Assembly (NCBI GenBank): GCA_016713105.1
Contig: JADJPS010000001.1
Location: 186,001 to 250,000, forward strand
DNA from: Devosia sp.
Lineage (GTDB): Bacteria; Pseudomonadota; Alphaproteobacteria; Rhizobiales; Devosiaceae
Length of the DNA stretch: 64,000 nt
Reading direction: 5' to 3'
Both the position numbers and the translations under genes were made by a program. The notes under the pieces are model-generated. The model searched no databases. It was given only the letters and a program-made list of their open reading frames with translations, and had not been told where the DNA came from. Shown here in pieces: positions 34,434-43,859 of this stretch. Numbering within the stretch: position 1 is the first letter of the stretch; each line of letters starts with the position of its first letter.

Positions 34434-35525
34434 GGCGCTGCGGATGATCTCGCGGTAGATCGCGACGGCCTCCTCGATCATCGCCACCTCGCAGTACTCG
34501 TCCGTCTTGTGCGCCATGGCCGGGTCGCCCGGACCGCAGATCAGCGTCGGCACGTTGCCGAGTGCCGGCGTCAGCACCGAGGCATCGGTGAAGTAGTTGG
34601 CGCTCAGCACCGGGGCAGGGCGCCCGGTTGCCGCAACATAGGCATCGGCCAGCCGGCGCATCTGCGGCCCGTCCGGGTCGGACCACACCGAGGGCAGGTC
34701 GACCAGTGCCGCGATCTCGGTCCCGGGCGCCACCGTCACGCCGATCTGCTCGCCGATCCGGGCATGGTCCATCCCCGGCACGGTGCGGATGTCGACGGTG
34801 AACGTTGCGCGGTCCGGCACCGAATTGACGTTGGCGCCACCGGCGATGGTCCCGACATTGAGCGTCGGGCTGCCCATGATCGGGTGCGGCGCCACGTTGA
34901 AGCCGAACCCCTCGAGCGCCACCACGCCGCGTGCCGCCTTGTAGACGGCGTTCTCGCCCAGGTGCGGGGTCGATCCGTGTGCCGTGACACCGGAGCAGCA
35001 GGCCTCGAGCCAGAGCGCGCCCTTGTGCCCCGAGATGAACCGGTTGGCCGTCGGTTCCCCCACCACCAGCAGCCGCGCCGCGCCCAGCAGGTGCTCGGCC
35101 GCCAGGGCCCGGGCCCCGTGCGCGCCGGTTTCCTCGCCGCCGGTGAACACCAGCGTCACCGCCTTGCCGCTCCCAGCCTCGGCCGCCGCCGCGACCAGCA
35201 TGGCGGCGACGCCCGCCTTCATGTCGCACGCCCCACGGCCGTAGAGACGCCCCGCGACGATGTCGCCGCCGAACGGATCATGCGTCCACGGCGCCGCCCC
35301 GAGCGGCACGGTGTCGAGATGGCCGGTGAACATCAGCGCCGGTCCCTCGCCGATCCGGGCCACCAGGTTGGCGCGGCCCGGGCCGAAGCTCGACATGTCG
35401 ACCGCAAAGCCGCAGTCGGCGAGCAGCGGCGCCAGGAACTCTGCGCAATGCTGCTCGCGCCCCGGCGGATTGCGGGTATCGAGCCGGACCAGTTCCTGCG
35501 TCAGCGCAATCGGATCGAAGCTCAT
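34431..35525 (-). CDS. M20 family deacetylase (acetylornithine deacetylase/ArgE-like)
   Basis: 364 residues, cytoplasmic Zn hydrolase. Metal and catalytic residues: GHLDTVP (His, Asp), GACDMKAG (bridging Asp), GGEETGAHG (catalytic Glu and ligand Glu) and the late MAHKTDEY His. The dimerisation lid runs from about 170 to 280 (GVTAHGSTPHLGENA). The start at 35525 gives MSFDPIALTQELVRLDTRNPPG, the usual M20 beginning; longer frames enter the upstream gene. ATGA overlap with the flavin monooxygenase couples the two. ArgE would fit by sequence type, but the operon context suggests catabolic deacylation. Confidence 0.87.
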   Translation of the reverse strand: MSFDPIALTQELVRLDTRNPPGREQHCAEFLAPLLADCGFAVDMSSFGPGRANLVARIGEGPALMFTGHLDTVPLGAAPWTHDPFGGDIVAGRLYGRGACDMKAGVAAMLVAAAAEAGSGKAVTLVFTGGEETGAHGARALAAEHLLGAARLLVVGEPTANRFISGHKGALWLEACCSGVTAHGSTPHLGENAVYKAARGVVALEGFGFNVAPHPIMGSPTLNVGTIAGGANVNSVPDRATFTVDIRTVPGMDHARIGEQIGVTVAPGTEIAALVDLPSVWSDPDGPQMRRLADAYVAATGRPAPVLSANYFTDASVLTPALGNVPTLICGPGDPAMAHKTDEYCEVAMIEEAVAIYREIIRSA

Positions 35526-37296
35526 AGCGGCGTCCGGTAGACCGGGGTGTCGAGGCCCTCGAAGCGCGCCTTGAGCTGCAGGGCGAGGAGCTTCGAGAAG
35601 AACCGCGACAGCGCCAGGTTGCCGCCATGGAACCACAGTGCTGGGTGCGCGGTCGGCTTGTACATGTTGCGCAGTTCCCCGTGCCAGGGCGCCGGATCGT
35701 TGCGCATCCCCGAGCCGAGCCCCCAGCACGGCCCGATCTCGTCGGCGAGCTCACGCGACACCAGTTGCGCCACCACTTCGTGCATCGACTGGAACCCGGT
35801 CGACTGGATGATTGCGTCGACCGCGATCTCGCTGCCGTCGGCAAAGCGGATGCCCGTGGGCGTCAGGCGGTCGATCGCCACCCCGGCCTTGAGCTTGATC
35901 TCGCCCGAAATGATCAGTTCCGATCCCCCGACATCGACATAATAGCCCGAGCCGGTGCGATAGGCCTTCATCATCAGCCCCGTCTCGTCGTCGCCGAAAT
36001 CGAGGAGGAAACCCGCGGCGGCGAGGCGCCTGTAGAACTCGGCGTCGCGCACCCGGATCCGGTCGTAGAGCGCCTTCTGGTACTTGGGCTGCAGCGCGAA
36101 CGGCGTCGCCGCCGCCAGCAGGTCGGCCCTGTCGACGTCGAGCCCGCTCTCGACCGCCGCCTCCGAGTAGATGTCGAACGCCATCTCCATCAGCGTTTCC
36201 GAGCGCACCACCGTGGTCGGCGACCGCTGGATCATGGTGACCTCGGCGCCGGCCTCCCACAGGTCGACCGACACATCGTGCGCCGAACTCGCGCCGCCGA
36301 TCACCGCGACGCGCTTGCCCCTGAAGCGGGCACCGTCGCTGTACTGGCTCGAATGCAGGATCTCGCCACCAAACGTCTCGGCGCCGTCGAGCGCGATCCA
36401 ACGCGGCGGGCCATAGGCGCCGGTCGCAAAGACCAGGTGTGCCGGCTGCAGCCGGATCGGCTTGCCCTCGCGCACCAGCTCGACTGTCCACCGCCCGGCC
36501 GCCGCGTCATAGGCAGCCTGCACCGCTTCGGTCTCGGTCCAGTAGGTGAGTTCCATCACCTTCACATAGGCCTCGAGCCAGTCGCCCATCTTGTCCTTGG
36601 GGGTGAACACTGGCCAGTTGGCGGGAAATGGCAGATAGGGCAGGTGGTCGTACCAGACCGGGTCGTGCAGCACGAGCGAACGGTAGCGGTTGCGCCAGGA
36701 GTCGCCGGCGCGCCGGTTCTTTTCGACCACGATGGTCGGCACGCCCAGTTGTCTCAGCCGCGCCGCGATCATGATGCCGCCCTGGCCGCCGCCGATGACG
36801 AGGCAATAGGGCTGCCCGGTCGTCCCCAGTTCCGCCGCCTCCGCCTGTCGCTCCTCTGTCCAGGTCCGCCGGTTGCGGTCGGCGCCATGCCGCACGCCCA
36901 TCGGACGATGGTGCCCCAGCTGCTCCTCGAAGCCGGTGAGGGACTGCAGCGTGGTCAGGATCGAGCGGCAGCGCCCGCCTTCGAGCCGGAAGATGCCGGA
37001 GCCCGTCCCTCCTGCCGTCCGGAAGTCGAACCAGGCCTCGATGCCGTCCGCGGTGGCCTTGGCCTCGGTGAGCCTGAACCCGCCGGGGCCGTCCGCGTGA
37101 GCGTCTCGCCCAGCATCGCGGCAATCGCCGGCCCGCCCTCCATGGTCTTGACGTTCCAGGTGAAGGCGACGAGGTCGCGCCAGTAGCACGCGTCGGCGAA
37201 GCTCTCGAGGATGCGTGCCGTATCGCGGCTCTCGAGCGCCGCGGCGAACGCGGCGAGCCATGCCGCAGCCTGGGCGGTGGGGTTGGTGTCGAGCAT
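35522..37296 (-). pseudogene. Flavin-containing monooxygenase with NTF2-like N-terminal domain, frameshifted
   Basis: FAD/NAD(P)H monooxygenase of about 591 residues once one base is restored. The start at 37296 (MLDTNPTAQAAAWLAAF) opens an NTF2/SnoaL-like domain of about 150 residues; the frame breaks near 37097 after GETLT and continues as ADGPGGFRLTEAKATADG. The catalytic part has FAD loop VIGGGQGGIMIAARL, the FMO-like block SWRNRYRSLVLHDP, NAD(P) loop VIGGASSAHDVSVDLWEAG and IIQSTGF. Likely Baeyer-Villiger or N-oxygenation type chemistry, substrate unknown. Translationally coupled to the M20 gene. The long frame starting at 37510 has no family match in its first 120 residues. Confidence 0.8.
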
Positions 37297-37367
37297 CTGG
37301 GGTTCCCTTGCACTGCCAATGCCGGCGGCAATGGGCGCCGCCGCAATTCTCCTGCCGGACTCCGCGC

Positions 37368-38285
37368 TCAGTCGCCGAGCGGCTCGAGTTCCCGGCCCTT
37401 GCGATGGTTGACCACGTTGAACTTGATGCGGCGCAGCGTCTCGCGCGCCGAGGCATCCAGCCGATAGCCGGTGGCGGCCGAAACCAGGTCGATGATGGTG
37501 AGAAACGCAAACCGCGACGCAGTCGGCTTCATCGTGTCGGGGTATTCGGGGATGTCCACCGTCAGCCTGACGTCGCAGATCCGGGTGAGATCGGTGTCTG
37601 GCGCCGTTATGCAGATGGTGTGGGCGCGATACTGCCTCGCCAGTTCCACCGCATCGATGACTTCGCGGGTCCGGCCGGTTGCCGAGATCGCGATCACCAC
37701 GTCGTCGGGTCTCAGCGTCGAGGCCGTCATGCGCATGACATAGGGGTCCGAGTGGGCCGAAACCACCACGCCATAGCGAAACAGGCGGTACTGCGTTTCC
37801 TGGGCCAGCGCCGACGAGCTGCCCCCGAGGCCGAAGACCATCACCTGGTGCGCGCCGGCGATCAGTTCGGCCGCCTGCAGCACCGCCTCGGGGTCGATCT
37901 GCCGCTCCACCCGCTCGAGCGCCCCGCGGATCTCGCCGAACACTTCGTTCCACAGCGGCACGCCGTTCTGTGTCGGTTCGGGTGGTCGGGGCATGGTGGC
38001 GAGATACAGCCGGCCGACCACCACCGATTGTGCCAGCTTGAGCTTGAAGTCCCTCACCCCCTCGCAGCCGATGGCGCGGCAGAAGCGCGTCACCGTCGGC
38101 TCGGACACATCGGCACGTCGGGCGATCTCGGCATTGGAGGCATCGACCGCGAAGGTGACTTCGGCGAGCACCACGTCGGCGACGCGACGCTCGGCCGGCC
38201 TCAGTTCGTGGTAGGAATCCTTGATTTGCGACAGGATATCGGGAACCGGCCGGTCATATCCTGCATCGTCCTGAACATCGCCCAT
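37368..38285 (-). CDS. MurR/RpiR family transcriptional regulator
   Basis: 305 residues: N-terminal HTH_6 domain (ILSQIKDSYHELRPAERRVADVVL, NAEIARRADVSEPTVTRFCRAIGC) and C-terminal SIS sugar-phosphate-binding domain (VMVFGLGGSSSALAQETQYRLFRYG, VVIAISATGRTREVIDAVELA). The start at 38285 has GGAGG six bases upstream; the longer frame to 38417 has no such site. It is divergent from the ABC importer operon at 38587 and most likely controls it in response to a phosphorylated ligand. A sugar or amino-sugar derivative would be typical for this family. Confidence 0.9.
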   Translation of the reverse strand: MGDVQDDAGYDRPVPDILSQIKDSYHELRPAERRVADVVLAEVTFAVDASNAEIARRADVSEPTVTRFCRAIGCEGVRDFKLKLAQSVVVGRLYLATMPRPPEPTQNGVPLWNEVFGEIRGALERVERQIDPEAVLQAAELIAGAHQVMVFGLGGSSSALAQETQYRLFRYGVVVSAHSDPYVMRMTASTLRPDDVVIAISATGRTREVIDAVELARQYRAHTICITAPDTDLTRICDVRLTVDIPEYPDTMKPTASRFAFLTIIDLVSAATGYRLDASARETLRRIKFNVVNHRKGRELEPLGD

Positions 38286-38399
38286 GGCTGGCCTCCGTAT
38301 CCGCGGCCCCCCTGGCATGCCGCGGGCGTCGATCCCCATCCCGAAAGCCATGTTCCCGGCCATTTTCGCGCTCTGACGGGAGCTTTCACGAGCCAACAA

Positions 38400-38414
38400 T
38401 GTAGGAAAGTTACA
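38400..38414. promoter_or_regulatory. Candidate RpiR operator in the divergent 301-bp region
   Basis: TGTA-N7-TACA (38400-38414) is an inverted repeat in the AT-richer part of the 38286-38586 gap between the RpiR gene and the ABC operon. A TTGACT that could be a -35 box lies at 38485-38490, without a convincing -10. Nothing else is recognised in this gap, and no ORF in it is credible. Confidence 0.3.
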
Positions 38415-38586
38415 CACCTGACAAGCGCGATTCTGCCGCCAAACAGGGCAAATAGGAACATTGGCTAATCCCGCTGTGGCTCGCTTGACTCGGTTCGTCG
38501 GATAGTTTCAGACTGACTGCCGGCCCTGGGGAATGGTGCCGCACGCACCCCCGAAACCGGGCCGCCGTGGACAGTCGCGAGGGGCA

Positions 38587-39408
38587 ATGAGCGCTCAGGA
38601 TTCACTCGATCCGAAGCTGCGGGTGCGTGGCGCAACCAAGATCTACTCGACAGCTTCGGGCGACCTGCTCGCCATCGACCGTTGCAGCCTTGATGTGCAC
38701 GCGGGCGAGATCGTCGCCATCGTCGGTCCCTCCGGCTGCGGCAAGACCACGCTGCTCTGGTCGATGTCGGGACTGCACGGGCTCACCGCCGGCGACGTGC
38801 TGCTGGACGGACGGGCGATCACGGGTCCCAATCCGGAGATCGGCATGGTCTTCCAGGATGCGAACCTGCTCCCCTGGCGCAACCTCGAGGCCAACATCAA
38901 CTTCCCCTTCGAGATCAAGGGCACCAAGCCGGATCGGCTGTGGATCGACGAACTCGTGCACAAGGTCGGCCTCGAGGGCTTCGGGGGGCGCTTCCCGCGC
39001 GAGTTGTCGGGCGGCATGCAGCAGCGCGCCGCGCTGGTGCGCGCCCTCTCGTTCAAGCCCTCGGTGCTGCTGATGGACGAGCCGTTCGGCGCCCTCGACG
39101 CCTTCACCCGCGAGGAGATGAACCGCCTGGTCGAGGAGATCTGGCTCGAAACCCGCACCACCATCGTCCTCATCACCCATTCCATCGAGGAAGCGATCTT
39201 CATGTCCGACCGGGTGATCGTGATGAGCGCCCGTCCGGGGCGGGTCGCCAACGAGTACCGCGTGCCGTTCCCGCGCCCGCGCTCGCTCGAGATCATGGCC
39301 ACCAAGGAGGTGTTCGACCTGATGAACGCCATCAAGCTCGAGATCGTCGGCGACCAGAAGAGCCGCTTCGGTCACGCCGCGTCCCCTGTCGCCCAGCCTG
39401 CCCAGTGA
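38587..39408 (+). CDS. ABC transporter ATPase, SsuB/TauB/NrtD class
   Basis: 273 residues. Walker A GPSGCGKTT (about 51), Q-loop region MVFQDANLLPWRN, signature LSGGMQQRAALVRAL, Walker B VLLMDEPFGALD and the switch His in LITHSIEEAIF are all intact. ATG 38587 follows GAGGGG; the upstream ATG at 38533 has no ribosome site. First gene of an operon with permease and binding protein. The class carries sulfonates, taurine, nitrate, pyrimidine precursors and other small organics, so the ligand is open. Confidence 0.9.
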   Translation: MSAQDSLDPKLRVRGATKIYSTASGDLLAIDRCSLDVHAGEIVAIVGPSGCGKTTLLWSMSGLHGLTAGDVLLDGRAITGPNPEIGMVFQDANLLPWRNLEANINFPFEIKGTKPDRLWIDELVHKVGLEGFGGRFPRELSGGMQQRAALVRALSFKPSVLLMDEPFGALDAFTREEMNRLVEEIWLETRTTIVLITHSIEEAIFMSDRVIVMSARPGRVANEYRVPFPRPRSLEIMATKEVFDLMNAIKLEIVGDQKSRFGHAASPVAQPAQ

Positions 39409-39415
39409 GGACCAA

Positions 39416-40261
39416 GTGAGCGAATCCGACGCGATCCCCGAGTTCAAGAAGTCCTCCGGCGCCGACCGCGAGGTCGGCCTCACCAACATGTCGGCCCTGA
39501 CCAGCGGGCCGGGCATCCGCTCGATGCGCGAGGTGCTGGCCATCGTGCTCGTCGCCGTGGTGGTGATCGGCGGCACGGAACTGCTGCTCAACCTGTTCCA
39601 GGTCCCGCAATACGTGCTGCCCAAGCCGAGCGAGATCGGCGCCGCGCTGGTCACCGATTTCGGCTTCATCCTGCCGCACCTGGGCCATACGCTGGTCGAA
39701 CTGTTCCTCGGTTTCGGCATCGGGGCCGTCACCGGGCTGGTGCTTGCCGCGGTGATCACGCAGTTCCCCTTCGTCGAAAAGATCATCACCCCCTACATCC
39801 TGCTCCTCGTCACCACGCCGATGCTGGCGCTGGTGCCGCTCCTGATCCTGCGCTTCGGCTTCGGCTACGAACCGCGCATCATCGCGGTGGCGCTCGCCTC
39901 CGGCCCGATGGTGATGATCAACGCCGCCACCGGCTTCCGCCGCGTCGATCGCGGCAAGATCGCGCTGGCGCGCTCCTACGGCGCCTCGACCCTCCAGATC
40001 TTCTGGAAGGTGCGCGCGCCGATGGCGCTGCCGATGATCTTCGTGGGGCTGATGGTGGGCTCGATCTTCGGTCTGCTCACCGCCGTGGGCGCCGAGATGG
40101 TGGGCGGCGGCTTCGGGCTGGGCAACCGGCTCACGTCCTATTCTTCCATGATCCAGATGCCGCAGTTCTTCGCGGTGGTTCTGATCCTCTCCATCCTGGG
40201 CATCCTGATCTACGTGCTCTTCTTCCTTCTGGGCAAGAGGTTCGCGAGTTGGGAGGCCTGA
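39416..40261 (+). CDS. ABC transporter permease, SsuC/TauC class
   Basis: 281 residues, starting at GTG 39416 seven bases after the ATPase stop. Six membrane segments follow a hydrophilic N-terminus of about 35 residues. The EAA-type loop is FRRVDRGKIALARSYGASTLQIFWKVRAPMALPMIF. The AEMVGGGFGLGNRLTSYSSM block is typical of the BPD_transp_1 importers of this class. Works with the flanking ATPase and binding protein. Confidence 0.9.
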   Translation: MSESDAIPEFKKSSGADREVGLTNMSALTSGPGIRSMREVLAIVLVAVVVIGGTELLLNLFQVPQYVLPKPSEIGAALVTDFGFILPHLGHTLVELFLGFGIGAVTGLVLAAVITQFPFVEKIITPYILLLVTTPMLALVPLLILRFGFGYEPRIIAVALASGPMVMINAATGFRRVDRGKIALARSYGASTLQIFWKVRAPMALPMIFVGLMVGSIFGLLTAVGAEMVGGGFGLGNRLTSYSSMIQMPQFFAVVLILSILGILIYVLFFLLGKRFASWEA

Positions 40262-40331
40262 ACCAGCACCCCGCCGCTGGAGGGACGAGGCGGGGCACAT
40301 GACTAGGGACGACAGCAACAGGGGAATTCGA

Positions 40332-41439
40332 ATGAGCATGTTTCCGGGCGGCATGAGCCGCCGCACCTTCCTGCAGGTATCCGCCGCAGGCGTCGTGACC
40401 GCCACGGCGCTGGGCGGGGTCGGCCGCGCCACCGCCGCGCCCTACTCCAAGTTCACCTGGATCTCGCCGCGCGGCACCCTCGAGGTGCTCGACGACTATC
40501 CGTACTGGATCGGCAAGAAGATGGGCTACTTCGCCGATCTGGGCGTCGAGACCGACATGCAGCCCGGCCCGTCGGACGGCACCGCCACGGTCAAGTTCGT
40601 CGATGTCGGCCAGGCCGACATGGGCTTCCCGTCGCCGGGCGTGTTCTCCTTCGCGCTCGAGAACGGCATGAAGCTCAAGAGCGCCTTCCACATGGGCGCA
40701 CTCGATACCTTCAGCCTCGCCTTCCGCAAGGGCGAGGGCTCGAACGACCTCAAGAAGCTGGAAGGCAAGACCATCCTCCTCGGCTCCGCCGCCCAAGTAT
40801 GTCGAGGCCGGCTGGCCGACCTGGGGCACGGCACTCGCCGCCGGCCAGGGCGACGCCGCCCTCGCCTGGGAGGGCCTTAGCGCCGAGTGGATCGGCTCCA
40901 ACCTCGAGTTCGAGTACTGGCTGGGCGTGCAGAAGTCGCCGCTGTTTGCCAACACCTTCTGCGTGCGCGCCGCCGACGTCGACGATCCGGAGCGCAAGGC
41001 CTTCCTCGACAAGTACCTGCGCGGCTGGGCGATGGGCCTCGAGTTCGCCTATCACAACCCGCTTGCCGCGGTCGAAGCGGTGTTCGAGCAGTTCCCGACG
41101 CTGGCCAGCAATATCGGCCCGGAACTCGGCGCCACCTCGATCCTGCAGCAGATCGCCGTGTTCCGCGGCGACATGACCAAGCGCGCCGGCTGGGGCGATC
41201 ACGACGTTGCGGCCTGGCAGACCTTCTTTGACAAGATCTACGACCTCAAGCAGATCTCCAAGCCGGTCAAGGCCGACGACGTCGTTACCAATGCCTGCAT
41301 CGGGCCGGCCAACGACTTCGACCACGACAAGGTCAAGGCCGATGCCGCCGCGGTCACGCTGTCGGATGCCTTCAAGGCGATCAACATCGAGGACGTCAAG
41401 GCGCACCTCTACGATCAGGCCATTCCGGCCGACCGCTAA
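40332..41439 (+). pseudogene. ABC substrate-binding protein (NMT1/SsuA-like) with small internal deletion
   Basis: Binding protein with a Tat-like leader (MSRRTFLQVSAAGVV, cut near GRATAAPYS). The N-terminal part is well formed (WISPRGTLEVLDDYPYWIGKKMGYF) up to GKTILLGSAA. At about 40794 the frame breaks and continues as KYVEAGWPTWGTALAAGQGDAALAWEGL to the stop. Family members have about 20 residues between these blocks, so roughly 60 bases (a number leaving remainder 2 on division by 3) appear to be missing. As written no functional protein is made, although ATPase and permease are intact. An assembly deletion at the GC-rich join is possible. Confidence 0.8.
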
Positions 41440-41446
41440 GCCAATC

Positions 41447-41475
41447 GTGCGGGCGGCGCCTGCTGCCGCCCGCAC
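41447..41475 (+). terminator. Intercistronic hairpin after the binding-protein gene
   Basis: A perfect 11-bp stem, GTGCGGGCGGC / GCCGCCCGCAC, with loop GCCTGCT, starting seven bases after the binding-protein stop. No T-tract. It resembles in position the stems after the other two sugar/phosphate binding-protein genes in this window. Confidence 0.5.
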
Positions 41476-41503
41476 CGCCAACGAGAACGTCAGGGAGGGC
41501 GGC

Positions 41504-42583
41504 ATGCCGAGCAAAGTGAGAATCCTGGTGGTCGGGCTGGGCAACATGGGCAAGTCCCACGCCAGTGCCTATCACCGCAACCCGGGCTTCGAGATCGTCG
41601 GGCTGATGAGCCGGTCGATCAAGTCCAAGCCGATTCCGGACGAACTCAAGGGCTATCCGCTGTTCGAGGACTACGACGAGGCGCTGCGGGTCACGAGGCC
41701 CGACGCCGTGTCGATCAACTCCTGGCCCAATACCCACGCCGAATACGCCATCAAGGCGCTCAATGCCGGCGCGCACGTGTTCATGGAAAAGCCCCTCGCC
41801 ACCACCATCGAGGATGCCGAGGCGGTGGTGAAGCTCGCCCGCGAGAAGAACAAAAAGCTCGTCCTCGGCTACATCCTGCGCGTCCATCCCAGCTGGATGA
41901 AGTTCATCGAGCTCGGCCAGACCCTCGGCAAGCCCCTCGTCATGCGGCTCAACCTCAACCAGCAGAGCGGCGGGCCGACCTATGACTGGCACAAGAACCT
42001 CATCGACTCCCTGATCCCCATCGTCGATTGCGGCGTGCACTATGTCGACGTCATGTGCCAGCTGACCGGCGCCAAGCCGGTGCGCGTGCACGGCATCGGC
42101 GCGAGGCTCTGGGCCGAGGCCGACAAGCCGAACTACGGCCATCTGCACGTCACCTTCGACGACGGCTCGGTCGGCTGGTACGAGGCCGGCTGGGGGCCCA
42201 TGATGAGCGAGGTGGCCTATTTCGTGAAGGACGTGGTCGGCCCCAAGGGTGCCGTCTCCATCGTTCCAAACCCCAAGGACCACAAGGAAGGCGTCTCGGA
42301 CTCTTCCGACATCGACCAGCACACCAAGACCGACGCCATCCAGTACCACCATGCCGAGGTGGCGCCGGGCGACAAGTCCTTCGTCCGGAAGGACGAGATC
42401 TTCACCATGACCGACGAGCCGAACCACCAGGAACTGTGCGACCGCGAGCAGGCCTTCTTCCTCAAGGCCATCAACGAGGACATCGATCTCACCGAGCAGA
42501 TGGACGCCGCCGTGAACAGCCTCAGGATCGTGCTTGCCGCCGAGCAGTCGATCAACGAAAAGCGCGTCGTCGAACTGGCCTGA
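41504..42583 (+). CDS. Gfo/Idh/MocA family oxidoreductase
   Basis: 359 residues. Rossmann fold at the start (VRILVVGLGNMGKSHASAYH) and the family NAD-site motif EKPLATT (about 97), then the C-terminal alpha/beta domain with DCGVHYVDVMCQL, where the conserved Asp/His pair of the active site lies. NAD(P)-dependent oxidation or reduction of a sugar, inositol or related polyol is the usual role. ATG 41504 follows GGGAGGG. Encoded between the importer and an amidohydrolase, it should act on the imported compound. Confidence 0.9.
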   Translation: MPSKVRILVVGLGNMGKSHASAYHRNPGFEIVGLMSRSIKSKPIPDELKGYPLFEDYDEALRVTRPDAVSINSWPNTHAEYAIKALNAGAHVFMEKPLATTIEDAEAVVKLAREKNKKLVLGYILRVHPSWMKFIELGQTLGKPLVMRLNLNQQSGGPTYDWHKNLIDSLIPIVDCGVHYVDVMCQLTGAKPVRVHGIGARLWAEADKPNYGHLHVTFDDGSVGWYEAGWGPMMSEVAYFVKDVVGPKGAVSIVPNPKDHKEGVSDSSDIDQHTKTDAIQYHHAEVAPGDKSFVRKDEIFTMTDEPNHQELCDREQAFFLKAINEDIDLTEQMDAAVNSLRIVLAAEQSINEKRVVELA

Positions 42584-42598
42584 GCGGCGAATCCGTCG

Positions 42599-42620
42599 CG
42601 GCGGCGCGCCCGCGCCGCCG
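42599..42620 (+). terminator. GC hairpin between oxidoreductase and amidohydrolase genes
   Basis: CGGCGGCG (42599-42606) pairs with CGCCGCCG (42613-42620) around CGCCCG. It lies 15 bp after the oxidoreductase stop and has no T-tract. It may modulate rather than end transcription. Confidence 0.35.
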
Positions 42621-42643
42621 GGTCGAAACGGGAGGGGGGCAGG

Positions 42644-43831
42644 ATGAGCTATGACCTGGTGCTCAAGGGCGGTCGGGTGATCGACGAGCGCAACGGTGTC
42701 GACGGGGTGTTCGACGTGGCGATCCGCGGCGGTCGCATCGCCGCCGTCGGCCAGGGCCTCGACGCCACCGGCGCCAGGGTCCGCGACGTTGCCGGCTGCA
42801 TCGTTGCGCCGGGCCTCATCGACATCCACACCCACGTCTACCACAAGGCGACCTCGCTCAGCGTCGATCCCGACATGATCGCGCGCCGCGCCGCCATCAC
42901 CACGCTGATCGACGCGGGCAGCGCCGGCGCGGGCAACTATGACGGCTTCCGCGACTACGTCATGGCGCGCTCGCCCTACCGCATCCTCGCCTTCCTCAAC
43001 ATCTCGTTCCCCGGCATCTTCGGCTTCGACAAGGGCCTGTTCATTGGCGAGGCCACCCTCGCCGACATGCTGCCGGTCGATCGCTGCGTCCGAAAGATCG
43101 AGGCCAACCGTGACAGGATCATCGGCGTCAAGGTCCGCATCGGCGGCCCCGCCACCGGCGATCTCGGCCTCGGCGCGCTGGAACTGGCGCTCGAGGCAGC
43201 CGAACAGACCGGCCTGCCGCTGATGACCCATATCGGCGGTCCGCCGCCGAGCTATGCCGAGGTCGTCTCGATGCTGCGGCCCGGCGACATCCTCACCCAT
43301 TGCTATCGGCCCGATCCCAATTCGGCGCTCGGCCCCGACGGCAAGGTGCTCAAGGAGGTTCGCGACGCGCGCGAGCGCGGCGTGCTGTTCGACATCGCCC
43401 ACGGCATGGGCGCCTTCGGCTACGCCTCCACCGAGGCGGCGCTCCGGGATGGCTTCCCGCCCGACCTGATCTCGTCCGACGTCCACGTCGTCGCGGTCGA
43501 GGGGCCGGGCTACGACCTGCTGCACACCATGAGCAAGCTCTACAATTGCGGCATCCCGCTCAAAGACATCATCGGCATGTCGACCAGCCGGCCGGCCCTC
43601 GCGGTGCGGCGCCCTGACCTCCGGCATATCGGGGTGGGCGCCGAGGCCGACATCACCGTGCTCCGCGATGCGCCCTCCAACTACGTCTTCGCCGACGTGC
43701 AGGGTGTCACCCGCCAGGGGACGCGCCTGCTGCAGCCGGTCGCCTGCTACCTCGGCGGCCGCGAGATGGAGGTCACGCACCGCCCCTTCGAGGAGCCGTT
43801 CGTGCTGCACGAGCACCACCACCACCACTGA
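42644..43831 (+). CDS. Amidohydrolase/deacetylase family metallohydrolase with His-rich tail
   Basis: 395-residue amidohydrolase-superfamily enzyme of the dihydroorotase-like deacetylase branch. Metal residues: GLIDIHTHVYH (about 58), the carbamylated Lys candidate in IIGVKVRIGG, His in LMTHIGG, His in ILTHCYR and the late DVHVV Asp/His. GGAGGGGGG lies before ATG 42644. The chain ends VLHEHHHHH; five CAC codons in a row give a natural metal-binding tail. Probably removes an acyl or carbamoyl group from, or opens, the compound handled by the preceding transporter and dehydrogenase. Exact substrate not assignable. Confidence 0.87.
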   Translation: MSYDLVLKGGRVIDERNGVDGVFDVAIRGGRIAAVGQGLDATGARVRDVAGCIVAPGLIDIHTHVYHKATSLSVDPDMIARRAAITTLIDAGSAGAGNYDGFRDYVMARSPYRILAFLNISFPGIFGFDKGLFIGEATLADMLPVDRCVRKIEANRDRIIGVKVRIGGPATGDLGLGALELALEAAEQTGLPLMTHIGGPPPSYAEVVSMLRPGDILTHCYRPDPNSALGPDGKVLKEVRDARERGVLFDIAHGMGAFGYASTEAALRDGFPPDLISSDVHVVAVEGPGYDLLHTMSKLYNCGIPLKDIIGMSTSRPALAVRRPDLRHIGVGAEADITVLRDAPSNYVFADVQGVTRQGTRLLQPVACYLGGREMEVTHRPFEEPFVLHEHHHHH

Positions 43832-43836
43832 GGGGT

Positions 43837-43853
43837 GGCGGGCGCCGCCCGCC
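43837..43853. terminator. Hairpin between convergent amidohydrolase and SDR genes
   Basis: GGCGGGC (43837-43843) pairs perfectly with GCCCGCC (43847-43853) around GCC. It fills most of the 28-bp gap between convergent stops, so it can serve both directions. No T-tract. Confidence 0.5.
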
Positions 43854-43859
43854 GACCGC

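Noticed and set aside
43813..43831. Possible cloning-vector His-tag contamination
   Set aside because: The codons resemble an expression tag, but there is no vector sequence after the stop, and a normal convergent gene with its own hairpin follows.
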